From Xylogone sp. PMI_703 (taxonomy: Eukaryota > Ascomycota > Leotiomycetes), in contig JAJTUQ010000005.1 in assembly GCA_021399445.1 (NCBI GenBank), forward strand, positions 3,348,001 to 3,412,000: a stretch of DNA of 64,000 nt. The letters are read 5' to 3'. Under the pieces are notes generated by a model, which did no database searches, was not told the DNA's origin, and worked only from the letters and a program-made list of their open reading frames with translations. Shown here one piece after another: positions 11,955 through 25,900 of the stretch. Made by a program: the position numbers and the translations under genes. Position 1 is the first letter of the stretch; every line of letters begins with the position of its first letter.

Positions 11955-14900
11955 TCACTCATATGCATAGAGCAACGATTTCCCTGTTGCCTCTCCCTGC
12001 TCCCAGTTATCCAAAACCGCCTTAATCCTCTCAGAACCGGTCAGCTCGTAAACCTCCTCAAAGTAGTCCTTATCAATCCGGAATGGCTTGGCCGTCAGAT
12101 TTGGAACATATTTTCCGATCAGTTTCTCTGGCCTAATACTCTTCTCGTCCAAGTTCTCTAACAGGGCATGTCGGAAACTTTGTAGCCGTGGGACAAAATA
12201 TGATGAATGGAACGGTACATCAAGACCAGGCAGTGGGATTGTTGCGCTACCTCGTTGGAGCGTCAGCGGCTTGGGCTTCGCTGCCACGACGGCGCTACAC
12301 TCCTGAACCACAGTATCAAAGGTCTCGTTAAGTTGCGCCTGAGGCATGATAGACATAAATGTTGGGAGGTCAATATTCCGAGATTTCAGCGTGTTCGTGA
12401 GTACCATCAAGCAATCGAGTGCTTGTAGACTACCAGTGCAAACATACTGCTTGCCCTCCACGTTGAAGTTGACAATCTCGAGGAACTCACCAGTCACACG
12501 GCAAATGCTACCGACGACATATCGCAAAGCAGCCTCCGTGAAAGCTATAGAATAGAAAAATTAGCTGGGTTGTGGAAAAAGGAGAATGAAAATATGTACT
12601 TACAGGGATGAATTCTTGAAGGGTCAACGGCCACCATGGCAAAGTTAGAACGACCATCAGAATCACGTTCTAGAGCGTGCTGCATCGTCAAGCCACGATA
12701 GAAGACAATGGAAATCAAGCGCTCAATAGGGACTATATCAGCTAAAGCCGCCAGGGCTGAATATTCTCCTAAGGAATGGCCAGCAAAGATGCTTTCGTTC
12801 GATATCAGACCTTTAGATTTCATGTCATCGATGCTTGCCTTTTCAGCAATGGTGAGGGCTGGTTGAGTAAACTGTGTGGAGAAGAGTAAACCAGTTGGGG
12901 AGCGGTATGTGTATGAAGTAGTGAATTCGTCGATTTGAGGGAAGAGCTTCTTGGTGCGAAGGTCTCCGTTCGCATCATGTACATCGTGTGTTAGCTTCAT
13001 ATAGTTTTCTCGCATGGCACGACCGCGATGACCACGGAAGTGAACGGTGAGCTCCTTGGGATTTTTACGGACAATATCGGTAATTAAGAACCCTGAGAAT
13101 ATGTGAGTGTCTTTCCCGCGGTTAGCTAGGGTAAACGGAATTCTTACCAAACGTGTCCGATAGGTACTTGTCGGCTCGATCCCAGACCTCTCGTGCAGCC
13201 GCACTGGTTTCGTACAGCTCCATTCCCATTCCGACTTCTTGACTTCCTTGGCCCGCAAACATGTACACGGTGACTGGAGGTCCAACTCTAGCCTCGCCAG
13301 AGAATACTTTCTCCTCAGTGAGCTTGTTCTTGGCCTCAATCTTGATGATTCTGCAGCCGTCTATCATTGCTGTGTGGAAAAGTTCAACCTCGAGTTCATC
13401 TTCTGGTAAAACCATTCCAACAAACGAGGCATGGAATGACTTCACCCTCTCGGCTTCATTGTCAGCTGCGTATGTTTCCACGAGGCCTTGCATGAGAGAA
13501 CTTATGAACATTCCGTGCGTGATGGTACCAGGAAGATTTGCATATGCCATGAATACCGGGGAGACGTGGATGGGATTAAAGTCACCAGATGCTGCAGCAT
13601 ACGGCGCATTGGATGTGGGTGCTCTGGCTGATATCGGTTCGGCTCCATGCAGGGGTATCAGATGAGCAAGTTCAATAGGCTGCTGGATGATCGTGCCGTT
13701 TCTGTCTAGGTAATCCAGTACCTCGTTTCCATGTGAAATACCACAGTTGAACTCGACACTACCGATGCGAATAGGAGCTTGAGAGGGGCCCTCAATTGTT
13801 ATCGGACCTGATATATCGATGCTGCTGTAGACGCTAGCGGTCTTGTATCGTGCTGTGCTCTCGAGTCTGAAAACCAGTTGCAGGCCCAAGAGATCAACGT
13901 CTGGATCGTCGAGATGGAGCCAGCTCTTTGATTTGAGAACAGCTACGTCTACGGGAGATTTGAGGGCAAGTTGTCTCGGCTCCTCAACCTTCTTCTCCAC
14001 GGTGTTTTCAAAATCACTGAATTTTCCGCGATAGAAGAATCTGGATGTAATGGTCATCGCGGACTTGCCGTCTACCTTAACCGTTGCGAGAACAGAGACT
14101 ACCTTGCCGGATTCTTGGTTTAGAATTGCTGCAATATCAGCTGAGACATCAACAGTCTGACCAACCTTGATCTTCGGACCTCCTGGGGTTATTGTGTATG
14201 TGTTTGATAAGTGGACAAGCTTGAGAAGATCGCCACGGACGGCTTTGCTGAAGAGAGCCTTCATGATTGGCTTCCACGCAAGCTTGATGGCATAGGACAT
14301 GGGCATCAGGTCTGGATCGTTTGATCCTCGGTTGTTCTTCGTAGCTCGCATGAATGCCTCAACATCTTGGCGGTTGATGTTAGTAGCTTCATACTCAACG
14401 CCCTTATCATGGCAATTTCTGCTAGGAGCCCTCTCGTCACCAAACCAGCAGCCATAATAGAATTCATTGATTCGGTCATTTCGGTATTCCATTATTTCTC
14501 TGATAGGAGCATATCCAGCTTCGGGGTGGTACGTGTAGGCAAGACGCAAGATAGCTGGAGCACCAGAGGCCGTCTTCCGAGCAATGACATTGACTGAGAT
14601 CTTGTTGCTAGGACTCATCCTAATCTCAAGTGCGGGTTCAAATCGGTTTGGTCCAGTCTCTTCGTTCAGACGAATCGTCGTCCACGCACCGGCGCTTGCA
14701 TCATTGATTTCCACTAAAATGAGAACTGTTAGCTCTGTGTCACTCAATCATGGGATCGAGGACTTGTAGTCAATTGTTGGGGACTACTGCAAAGTATTCT
14801 CTTAATCGTAACAGAAAATGCACATACCTTGTATACCCCGTCGTGGACTGAAAACTCGTCTGAAGGGGTTTCGCTGCCATACGTCCTGGATAATTCTTTC

Positions 14901-17900
14901 ACTCATGAAGAGAGCATGGCGGCAAGATCGCGAGGGGCCGGCGAGAAGTCGAAGCCAGGAGGTTGCTGAAGGCAGAGGCTGAGTCGAGGTTAGAGGAAGA
15001 CTGTAAACAGTAGTTCCGTCATCTCGTTCAACTGAAGTGTATTGATCACGGGATGGAATATCATGTACATCATTGCCGAAGAAATACTCTCTTGTAGGAA
15101 TGGCACCCGATCTTCCATTGTATAGCTCCTCCGTGAGGAACCTGATGTGATCTCTGTTGATACCATCCAGGATATCTTTGACTGGCTCGTCCGCCAGATT
15201 TGCATACCTGACGGCCACGGGGCCTTGGATGATACAGGTTCTCCCAATGTCTTGGTCGACGACTGCAGCAAGATCTTCAGACTGCCAAAGCGAGTCTTTC
15301 TTAAACCATGTCTCGAAATTCTCGTCTAAGACTGGAATAAAGGTAACTGGCTTTTGACCTCGTCGCTGACAAAGCTGAAGGAAATACTGAACATCTTCAC
15401 CATTGATAAGTTGCTCGTTAGCTCTTTGATAAACTGCTAAAATATTGTCGATTGTGTCCTTCGGCTCCTCATCCAAGTCCGTAGGGTCGGCAAGCAACGA
15501 TGACTGGTTTGAAGACACTGCGAACCGTTCTTCAACACGACGTAGGAAATCAAAAACGAGCTTCTTATAAGTAGGGTCTATCCAGCGCGACTCATGTGTG
15601 ACATAGAGAAGTTCAAGCATGCGGCGAACGATTTGACCGTAAGTCATATCCTCAAGATCAACAGCCTTGCAGTCAGCCTGACCAAACCATGGCTTTTGGA
15701 AATCCGCGTTGAGTCTCTTGATAATGTAGTCTCGCCGTTTCTTTAATTCTGCAACACGTTTGTTCTTGTCTAAGCTGAATACCGTCTTGTCCAGCTCAGC
15801 CCAGAGGAGTACACCACGTGTGGCTAGTTTGTGGATAGGCTCACCCATCTCCGATTTAACAGTGATGATACCCCCTGCTGGACCGTTATATGTTTTCTCC
15901 CATTCAGTGTCAGCCACCCCCTTCGCGGCAACAATTGCTGCTTTTGCTGCTATCGCAGTATGTGCTTCTTTGGCAGTCATCACACGACTACCGAGAAGAC
16001 AGCCATCGAAAGGCATTGAGGCATATCCAAGCATTTCAGACCAAGAGCCATTTAAGTAGGGATAAGTGTCCTCCGATCCACCAAAACCACTTCCGCAAAC
16101 GAGTATAATATTCTCACACTTTCGAATTGCGCTATAGGTCTGGAGGATCGGTTCATGGAAGTCTTCATAGGAGTGATGGCCACCGCCACGTCCACCTGTC
16201 CACTGCAACAATATGGGGAAATCTGGATGAGCGCGGGCAATTTGAATAACCCTCTGAATTGTTGAAACACCGCCAGGTTTGAAAGCGATATATTTCAGGC
16301 CCAAGGTTTCGATGTAGGTACTTGCGACCTCATTTGACGGCACACCAGCACCAATGGTCAATCCCGCAACGGAAACGCCTGTAGAGCCAGCTTGGAGATC
16401 TCTTATCAGAGGTATCTGCCAGTGCATCGATGCAGAACTTGCATAGATCAGATTGACGCAAATTTCACGTCCGGGTTCGACAGCATTTTGGATCTTGACC
16501 ATGGCGTCCGTCATCCCTTTGGCGTTGTAATACCCACCACCAGCGAGTTCAATATGGTAGCCCGCGTTCATGGTAGCTGCGACAAAGTCCCAGGGCACTG
16601 TGCACGGTGTCATACCAGCCACCATGAGAGGAGGTAGCCCCAGGAGTCTGCTCATCTTGGTATCGATGTATGTGACTCCAGCTGCAGTCCTCACCAATCC
16701 AGGCTTGAATTTTTGGTACCAGTTAACACCGAATTTAACCTCTTCATCTTGGTCAAATATTTCAGGCTGGTATCCCAGATCTGTAGATTGACCTGTTGCG
16801 GGACCAGCCAATAATACTCGAACTCCGGTTCCATCCTTGATCTTATGAGTTAACGTGCCGGCGCCCGAAGAACCTCCAGGGCCAAAATCAATTATGTGAG
16901 TTGCGGGAGGGAAGTTGATAACTCGCGGCCAGTCCACTTGTTCGAGTGTAACCAAGCGAACCAAAGTGGGAATAAGATCCTCCTCAGTGCTGGTTCTCAG
17001 ATCGCCTCCTGTTCTTGTGATGTATACCGGAATCTTAAGGTCCTTCCGGTCTAATCTAACATTCTTGAGGTCCTCCTCAATCATGAATGTGGCCCCCAAT
17101 AGATATTCGCTGTGGAATGGAACAGAGATGGGAAGATATCGAAGTTGGAAGCTCTGCTTCCTGCGCGAATATGGAATTTTAGTCTGATCCTGACTTGAGG
17201 GAACGTTCTTTGCTCGTAACTTGATTGCGAGGCCATGTAATGAGCTAGGGTGCCCGGATACGACGATATTCCGTGGACCGTTAATGAGTGCTACAACCAT
17301 ATGTCTATTTTCTGGAAGATGCTGGTTGATTTCGTTTATGGCTTCCTCTACTTTCGGAAGAGGTAAATCGGAGATGGACATCATTGGTGTTGGAGATCCC
17401 TCCCCATGTTCAATTGAGTCGGCGACAACTGATGGAAGTAGTGCTTCCTTGGGGAAGCCTTGCTGAGTGCGATATCCGATCCAGAATAAAATCTGTAAAG
17501 CGACAATTGCCGCATCGTAGAAAGACTCCCAATCATGGGCAGTGGCAATGGCGGCAGCGACTACAACTCCTTGAGAATGTCCGGAAGTTCCTGCGAATCT
17601 TTGGCAGAATTGTCCCGGGGTGAACGCGAGTCTTTGACAAGTGACGGAGAATAGGAGCAACTGGGTCAAGCCAATCAATGGAACACTGACTGGAGCTGCC
17701 AGCATATATTCGGCCGCAGGTGTTGATTCGGGGTCGCGCAACCAGGCCATGATATCAAGGCCTTCAGGGTAAAGATCGTGTCCGTTATTCTTGACATCTT
17801 GGACAAGTGATAGGAGGACTTTGCTCGCTTTGGATAGCAATTCTTCTGACAACCCAGGGTAGGTTTCGTAGATTCCTCTCAGTTCCGAGAAATAATCTTC

Positions 17901-17999
17901 TGTGTTTCCCTGCCCTCCAAACAATGCAACCAACGCCGCTCTACCGTTCTCTGCTGCTCCGAACAAAGCAGAGCCAGGGCCCCTCGAGTTTAACCCCAT
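11955..17999 (-). CDS. Fatty acid synthase beta subunit, cluster paralogue
   Basis: Beta chain of a fungal type I FAS, which together with an alpha chain makes an acyl chain from acetyl- and malonyl-CoA. Exons 17999-14828, 14713-13148, 13092-12604 and 12544-11955 give about 1,938 residues, the usual order of size. Domains in order: acetyltransferase with GHSQG (about residue 140), enoyl reductase (MAGMTPCTVPWDF, about residue 460, then the glycine-rich GGRGGGHHS), dehydratase with hot-dog motif GDFNPIHVSPVFM..THGM, and malonyl/palmitoyl transferase with MFAGQGSQ, GHSLGEYSALAAL and FYRGLTMQ. All active-site motifs look intact. The ATG at 17999 was chosen because the upstream frame opens only with TTG. 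The 3' splice site of intron 1 could be 14714 or an alternative slightly upstream. HC-toxin TOXC is the known parallel. A housekeeping copy is expected elsewhere in the genome. Confidence 0.96.
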
Positions 18000-19946
18000 T
18001 TTGATTAGATGTGTAGAATTACTATGGTGAAAGGAAAGAAACAAAGAGAACAAAGAATGGAGGAGCTCTCACTATGGTAAAATAGAGCTCGATGGCAAGC
18101 TTTTGGAGGTTCAGACGGCTCGGGTCTTAGTGCTAAAATTGCACATGGCTACGACGCAGCTGTATGATTTGCGTATGGCGGTGCTTTGCCGTGTTTCTTA
18201 CAAGCTGTCAAGCCTCAGACCAAGGAGCATCAGGCTGCAAGGATTTCCTACAGCATTGCGTACAGTGTACATGGTCAGCACAGGCTTTTATTACATCCGT
18301 AAACATGCGGTAGGCTGTAGATAATCCCTGGGCTTCCACTGATTCTCAGATCTGGGGATTCCATGGTAAGATCAGCTTGAAAGAAGCATATATCAGTAAT
18401 CGCATCTTATTGGGGGATCGATATTGCCTTAGCTCCCGCAAGCTTGCTGGGCCACGTTGCTTCTATTCTTGAACATTCTTACACTGACGTTGACATAAAT
18501 TCTTAGACCAGAATTCTGGAATACGGGTCCTTGCATACGGATCTCTGAGGCCCTCGTTTGCTGATAGCGTAGTGTACTTCAGCGGCTGTCAGCACCTGGT
18601 CAGCAGTAAGCAGGTATGGCATGTCATCATAAGCAAAGGATAAGACCGCAAATTAACAGCCACAGCCTCGCACCTACCCCGCTGCTTATTGTCATCACTG
18701 TGTATTGACTGTGGTCTTACAGTAAAGGTAGGATCAAGAATAAGACATAATTATCTTTTATTACTGGGTATATCATTCAGGTGGATTCCCATCAGCCTCT
18801 GCGCCCCTTTTCTCGATATTCTAAGAGAAGGGTTTGTATCATAAACGTGATTATGTCGCTTAAACTAAGGCAACTTACAGTACATTGTCAGATTGTCAAT
18901 AGAAATCACGCATTTCATATTTGATTTGTGAGATGGAATGTTGAAAATAACAAATACATTAATTGGTTGTATCAAAGCTGTGAAATAAGCTCATGCTGTG
19001 ACTGGGTGTTCGGGAGTTCCGGCAAATTCAGTAGACGGGATAGACCATCGTTTCTAGAGAAGTATTGCGCCTACTCTGTGGTGAGCGAAATAGATTACAA
19101 TTAGCTGTAGAACCAACACTTCGAGATAATTATTAAGAAGCTTATGAAGTCATGACCTGAAGTCTGAAGTGAAATTGCAGATACCCCACTGCGGAAGTAC
19201 ACAACTACCGAAAACCACAACACCCGCGCTTGTGTACCAGTAGTAGCAATGGCTAGTGGCCGATCCGTAAAAGTGAATTGCTACGGGTACTTCAATACTA
19301 GTTAGTCTTAGCTTGAGAGCATCAGGGTTGGCTGGAAGTATACTATTTGGAATGGAAGTTGTTGTAAATGGGGAGCATAGTGTTCAAGCCCACCATGTTG
19401 ACAGGGCACTTGTGGGTGTACAGGCTCAAAATCGCTAAGCTTACAGGGCTTTTGGAGGCCGCATCCGGGAACGATGCGTTGTAAATAGCCGCCTGAAATG
19501 ACAGCGGGTCTAGACCTACCATCGCCTATCTAGCGAAAGGGGGAGATTTTTACTCCCGATGCACTTTTGGAGCACTGGTATAAAGATAGATTTCCTGTAA
19601 ATACTGTGCGCACGTTATTAAGATGTAACTGATATGAATTTTTGAAGTACGTTCGATTGAATATCTATAGCATAAGAAAGCCAGTGAGGAGGAATCTATG
19701 AGAGTATAAACAGTAAACACGAAACACTAAGCACCCTCGCTAACAAAAGAAATAAGCAACTATATACAATAGAAGACAGGATCCACCAAGGAATATGCTC
19801 GTAAGAATGGCATCAAAATCAAAAGCCAAAGGTTGCTTGTTTGGTCAGAACAATCAACAATCTGCTCGATACATCAAAATAGAAAAATAAAGGCGAAGTA
19901 TCGCCGTGGTGGCCCTATCATAAAACAAAACGCCATTTTCTAAAAC
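18000..19946. promoter_or_regulatory. FAS beta promoter region / NRPS 3' flank
   Basis: About 1.95 kb without a plausible gene, between the NRPS stop and the FAS beta start, both genes reading leftwards. Three copies of GTCAGCA lie at 18274-18280, 18588-18594 and 18599-18605. The reverse complement of this heptamer, TGCTGAC, occurs twice in the NRPS-aminotransferase promoter. No mobile element is recognised. Confidence 0.5.
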
Positions 19947-22900
19947 TTAAGAGGAAATTTTGAGATCAACAATATTTGCATCTGGTTTTGCCATCATTGT
20001 GGTCAGCAAGTTGGCATATACTTGTGCAATCTCGAGAGCTTCTTTGTCTGTGGTAATCGTCGTCCAGTAGCCGAGGTAGACTGCTACTGATGTGCTGCTG
20101 ACGTTTACACCAACAGAGAGATCATACTATAAGGTCTCGTTAGTAAGAAGGTCTTAATACGATAGAGTGCATGTCTTCCTTACCTGGTTAGGATCAGCTC
20201 CTCCAGTGTTTTCAAAGTTGATCAAAGGCTCGTGGTCTGGCACCTCATCGGCACCACCCACGTATTGTAGTGACATGAGCGTGTTGAAGAGCGAACGCTC
20301 TGATTCATCGACGTGCTTCCGTACAGCGTCAACAAGGCCATATTGATGTGGTAAGCTCTGTAGGAAATCATCCTTTGTTTTCTCCAAGAGATCAGACACT
20401 GTCGTAGCCTTGTCGATATCTTGACGGTAGACTAGCATGTGAATGACAGTACCAATCATGTTCGTGACACCCTCTACAGGAATATCTCGCCCGGAGGTAA
20501 GGTAACCATAGCTGGTGTTGTCTTGGCCGGTGTAGTGCCGCAATACCAAGCCCCAAGCTGCCTGGAAAAGGTTGGCAACTGTAAACCCGTACTTCTTGCA
20601 GAAGGCCTGGATCTCGGCAAAGTTTTCGTTGATGGTAACGCGAATAGCTCGTTGCTGCTTGACATTGCTAAGTGGTCCCTTAGAGTGGGGGAGGTGGCAG
20701 GTGTTAACGACCTTAAGATAGGTTTTCCAGTAATCATCAGCCTCGGTAGAAGACTGCTGTTGGAGGAATGAGATGAAATCGCGGTATCGGGGTCCGGGAC
20801 CGAGTGGGAGAGTGTCCTCGTATGCAAGGCTCAAGTCGCGGACGAGCAGGCGCATTGAGACACCGTCGCTGAGAGCATGGCTGATCTCGATCTTGCAAGC
20901 AACCTTGCTTGGTGTGCTGAAGATCGTAAATCGGTTATGTGGTTCAATCGCCTGATAGTCAATGGGTATTTGGCTATCAACGGCTTGAGATATGTCCTCA
21001 TCGCTGCATTCAACAAGTTCCATTCTAGCACCGAAGCGCTCAAGGACGACTTGGTCGAAGTCATCCTCTCGGGACACACTTGGGACGAAAATGGTGCGTA
21101 GAGAGACATGATGGTCTACTACCTTTTGCCATGCGCTTTGGAGTCGCGAAATGTCCACCTTGCCAGTTTCTGCTTTTGGGAGGACGTCATATATGTTTTG
21201 TACCTCATATGTACCCGGGATTCTCTTCTGCGTAAGGAGCATAGAACGCTGCATTGGTGCGGTCGGATAAGCATCTTCAACTTGAGATGGGCTGATGCCG
21301 AATTGAGAAAGTTGATTCTGGAATTTCTGGAGCTCCGAGTTGTTGAATGACAGAAGTGGGAAATCACCTAGAGTCAGTTGGACCTCCATTCCTGCAAGTT
21401 GTGTTGTAAGCGCCTTGAGCGACTTGCTGTATTGCTGAATCCAAAGTTTGATCAAGTCGAGATGGTGCATTTGTCGGTTGTATGCAAATGAGACCGTGGT
21501 CTTGCCTTGGACTACCTCAACACCAATCTCGAACAGGGCAAATCTCTCCATATCCGAGCCTTGGTCCTTAAGTAACTCGCCCTCGTGAAGTTCCTCAGGA
21601 ACAATGAGAGAATCGCCCTTCTCTAGTTGCTGGTAGCGACCTTGGTAATTGAAAAGGATTTCCATCTCCTTGTGATTTCCAAAAGCCTCTCTTCCTTCAG
21701 CGGAAAGGAAGCGAGAGCAGAAGTACGAAAAGCCATTATTGGGGACTTGGCGTCGAAGGTCTTTGGTCTGTTTGAGTGTTTCCAGAATATCTTGCTCAAG
21801 TGGAACATATAATGGGTTCAATGTTGTGAACCAGCCAACAATGCTGCCCGCATCGATCTCAGAATCCCAAGATTCTCTTCCATGGCCCTCGTTATAAATT
21901 GTCGCTGGTTGTCTATCGGGGAATACTTGGCCGAATGAATGAGTGAGAGCCGCAAGAATAATATCCACAGGTTCAGTTCGGAACGTTTCATTGCTGACAC
22001 CAAAGAGTTTATCTGTTGTCTCCGAATCAAGTGAGAACTGTTCCCCAACTTGGTCTTCGAAAATGTTGGCTCGATCTCCCATACCCCAGTAGTTGAAATC
22101 CGCTGGTACAATGGAAATTGGCAAAGCCTTCTGCGGTTTGATTGATTTAATGTACTCGGAGGTCATGCTAGACCAGCCTTGGAATGATAGTGGCTTTTGC
22201 GAAGAAAGTCTGCCGGATTCCAAGACCTCCTCCAAATCATGTAGAATTGTGCGCCATGACACCAAATCGATGACAAGATGATGTGCACAAACAAAGAGCA
22301 GTTGATAAGAATCAGCTCCTTGTCCGATATTGAAAAGATCTGCAGAGAATACCGGTCCATGGACAATATCTATGGCAGTCTCAGAGACGGAAATCAATGG
22401 CATCATCTTCTCGCGATGTGTCAATTGATGAATCCTGAAGCCATATGAGTTTATAACGTTGCCAACGATGCGCTGCATCCACTTTCCGTCGGATCCCTTC
22501 TCGAAGCGTGCTCGAAGCATAGAGTGTTGTCCAACTACAGCCTCGATGGCTCTTGACATCTCCAAGGCTCCCACTCTTCGCTTGATTCTCAGAAGGAAGC
22601 TTTGATTGAGATGATGGGAAATCTCGGTCTTCGATTTCTTGGATTCGATGTCGAAATACATGCTCTGGATAGGTGCTAGGTCGAAGAGAGTATCGAGAGC
22701 CTCAGTGTGCGAAACTGAGGATCCAGTAGTGGACTTCGCAGCGAGCGCAAGCTGGCTAATTGACTTTGAGCGTAGAATTTCCTGAATCGAAATTGATATT
22801 CCTTCAGCTTGGCATTTAGTTCTGGTTTGCATTGCCGTGATGGAGTCTCCACCAAGACTGAGGAATGATCTGTTTAGTCTGACGATGGGTATGTTGAGCA

Positions 22901-25900
22901 CCTGACTCAAGATCTTCTGGATCTTTTCTTCCATCTCCGTTGCTGGAATCTCACTTCCATCTAATTTCTCTACATCCATCACCGTTCCATAGACATCCTC
23001 ATCCATTCGTTCAACCCATTTCTTCATCTCCAATCTGTTCATCTTTCCAGAGACAGTCATTAAAACATCGTCCACAACCAACCAAATGGATGGGACCATG
23101 TAGCTTGGGACTTTCTGTGCAAGAGCTGTCCGAATAGCGGCAACTTCCATCTCAGCTGCCTCAGTCTGCATTAGTTGTGGTTTACCCTTCTCAGTTGGTA
23201 CGGGGATTGATTCCAGTGAGAGGATTGCAGTGAGACGCTGTTGACCAGACTTACTCTTAGGGAGCAAGATCATTGAGTGACGGATGTGGCTATCGGTAGA
23301 TAGATGATGTTCAATCTCACTGGCTTCGATACGTTGTCCATGGAGCTTGAACTGTGTATCCTTTCGGCTAACATAGTCGATGGTTCCATCAGGATTGTAT
23401 TTCACCAAGTCACCAGTCTTGTAGAATCGCCTGCCACCTTTAGCCCAAGTGGGGTCCGTAATGAAAGCTGCCTTGGTCTTCTCTTCCAATTTCACATAAC
23501 CACGAGCAAGAATAGGGCCTTCGATAAGAAGCTCTCCGACACACCCAATTGGAGCCAAACGGTTATGATCAGACACTTCGGCAACCCACATCAAACCTCC
23601 ACAACCGTATCCGAGATTAGAAGCTGGTGTGTCTGGCTTAAGACCGCAAAGAGCAGTAGACCAGATAGTAGTCTCAGCTGGGCCGTAGATGTTGATTAGG
23701 TAAAGCTTATCGGCCCAGACGGAAACATTGTCTCTTGTTAGAGCCTCGCCACCGAGTGACAAAGTCTTGAGTGTTGGCACATCGGTAGGATTGAGCAGGC
23801 TAGCTACTGTAGGGGTGAGGTATGCCCAGTTGACATTCATGCGGTTTATGAAGGCAGCCAAATCGTTCATGCGCTCGTGCTCAGATGGAACGCATACACA
23901 ACCTCCATGGATAAGGGTGGTAAAAATCTCTCCGATACTGACATCGAAAGTGTAAGCAGCGAATTGCAAGACGCGAGACTTGGTGTCTAGGCGCATAGCA
24001 GCACCATGGGCGAAGGCACTTGAACAAAGAGCACTATGCTCCAACATAATACCTTTTGCAGTACCTGTACTTCCAGATGTAAAGACGACGAAGGCTGGAT
24101 TCTCAGGTCGAGCGGCGGTAAAAGTGCCCTTTCGTGGATATCTATTCAACAAGGACATAGTTGGCGTAACAATAGTAGCACTTAGACCTTCGAATAGATG
24201 AGCATGGTTGCTGCTAGCCACGATGACAGTTGCTTCAGCGTCCTCGATAATCCGGTGAAGACGGCTTGGGGGATGATCAGGGTTGAGCGCAACGCAGGCA
24301 CCTCCGGCCTTCAAGATGGCCAACATGGCAACAATGGCAGCGGAGGATTTATCGAAAACCAAAGGCACCAGCACTTCTGGGCCTACACCAAGGCTAATGA
24401 GATGGTGAGCCAACTGAGTAGATCTCATGTCAAGCTTGGTATAGGTGAAGTTTCCATCCCATGCGAGAACAGCAGGTTCTTGAGACCTAGCGAGAACTTG
24501 GGCATGGACGAGCTCATGGACACACTCATTCTTAGTCACAGGCGGCACACTGTTCCAGACTGCCACTTGCTCTGCGTCCTGAGGGCTGAATAGATCAACA
24601 TCCTTCAGAGCCTTGTTGTACGAGACCCCATCGTTAAACTGTCTCATTAAGTGCTCAAATAGGTAGATCATTCTCATAATTTGACCACCTGAAATAATGT
24701 TTGTATCATAGCGAATCTGGACTTCGACTTCCCCTGAAGATTGAACACACTCTACGACAAGGCCATAGCTGTCGAATCCAGCCATGTCTGTGGAGACTGA
24801 CTCCATGCCTAGGACCTCGTTAGATCCACCCTTGGCGGAGGTCTGAACAACAAACAAGTGCTTCAGATCAATCTTGCTCTTTAATTTGTTGATCTTCAGG
24901 ATGTTCTGAAGACCCGCATGCGCAAACGGGATCATCTCCGTAGCTTGATTTTGTGTGCTTTCAAGGTATTCGGCAACTGGTTGTTCCGGATTGAATCGCA
25001 TCCTGACTGGCACAGAAGTGATGGTGGGACCCATGACAGTCTCGATGCCATCAACATGGACATTACGTCCAGAGAGAGCCATTGCAAAGACGACATCATC
25101 AGCATCGGAATACTTCGAGACGACCATTCCCCATGCAGCTTGTAAGATTGTAGACATAAGGATGCCAGTCTTTGGATTGTGAGAGATTGTGACCTTATAT
25201 TCTGTTGCCTCGTTAGGGGATGGTCGGTATTCCAAAGAGCGGATTTCTGGGAAGCTTGCAGGCCTATCACCCGAGAGTTGCGCTTCCCAAAAGGCATCGC
25301 ATGCTTCCTGATCGATGTTTGCCAAGTACTCAATGAATTTGTTGTATGGTACGGACTCAGGTACACCAGTGCCATTGTAGACAGTTTCCAATTGTTCAAA
25401 AAGATATCCTATGCTCCAGGCGTCATAGACAGCATGATGAGCAGTCCAGACAAAGTGACCTTCGACAATTGCAAAGAAACATAACGGTCCACCGAATCGG
25501 ATCGCTGTTGAGTCGTCTTTTAGATAGAGATCCAGTGTCGATCCGGTTTGCCAGGTGATCTGCTCCCGAACGACGACTTGCAGACCAGTCTCCGTAATTC
25601 TTGTCCTCAAAATAGCATGTTTGTCAGCCAGTTTCTGCCATGACGCTTTGAAGCGATTAATGTCAAGTGTCTTTGGCAGATGGAATACGTTCTGAGCAAC
25701 ATATGCGCCCTTGTTTCGAACGGCAATGTCAAGAAGACCTTCTTGGAGTGGTGTGCAGGGATAGATATCCTCAATAGTATCGGGTTTAATGTTGCAAACC
25801 TTTGCAGCCTCTCCTTTCAAACTTGTCAAATCTTTGTCGGACACCAGGGAGAATGGTTCAAGCTCGGCAGTAGAGTTACTCTGAGCGCCCTGGACGACCT

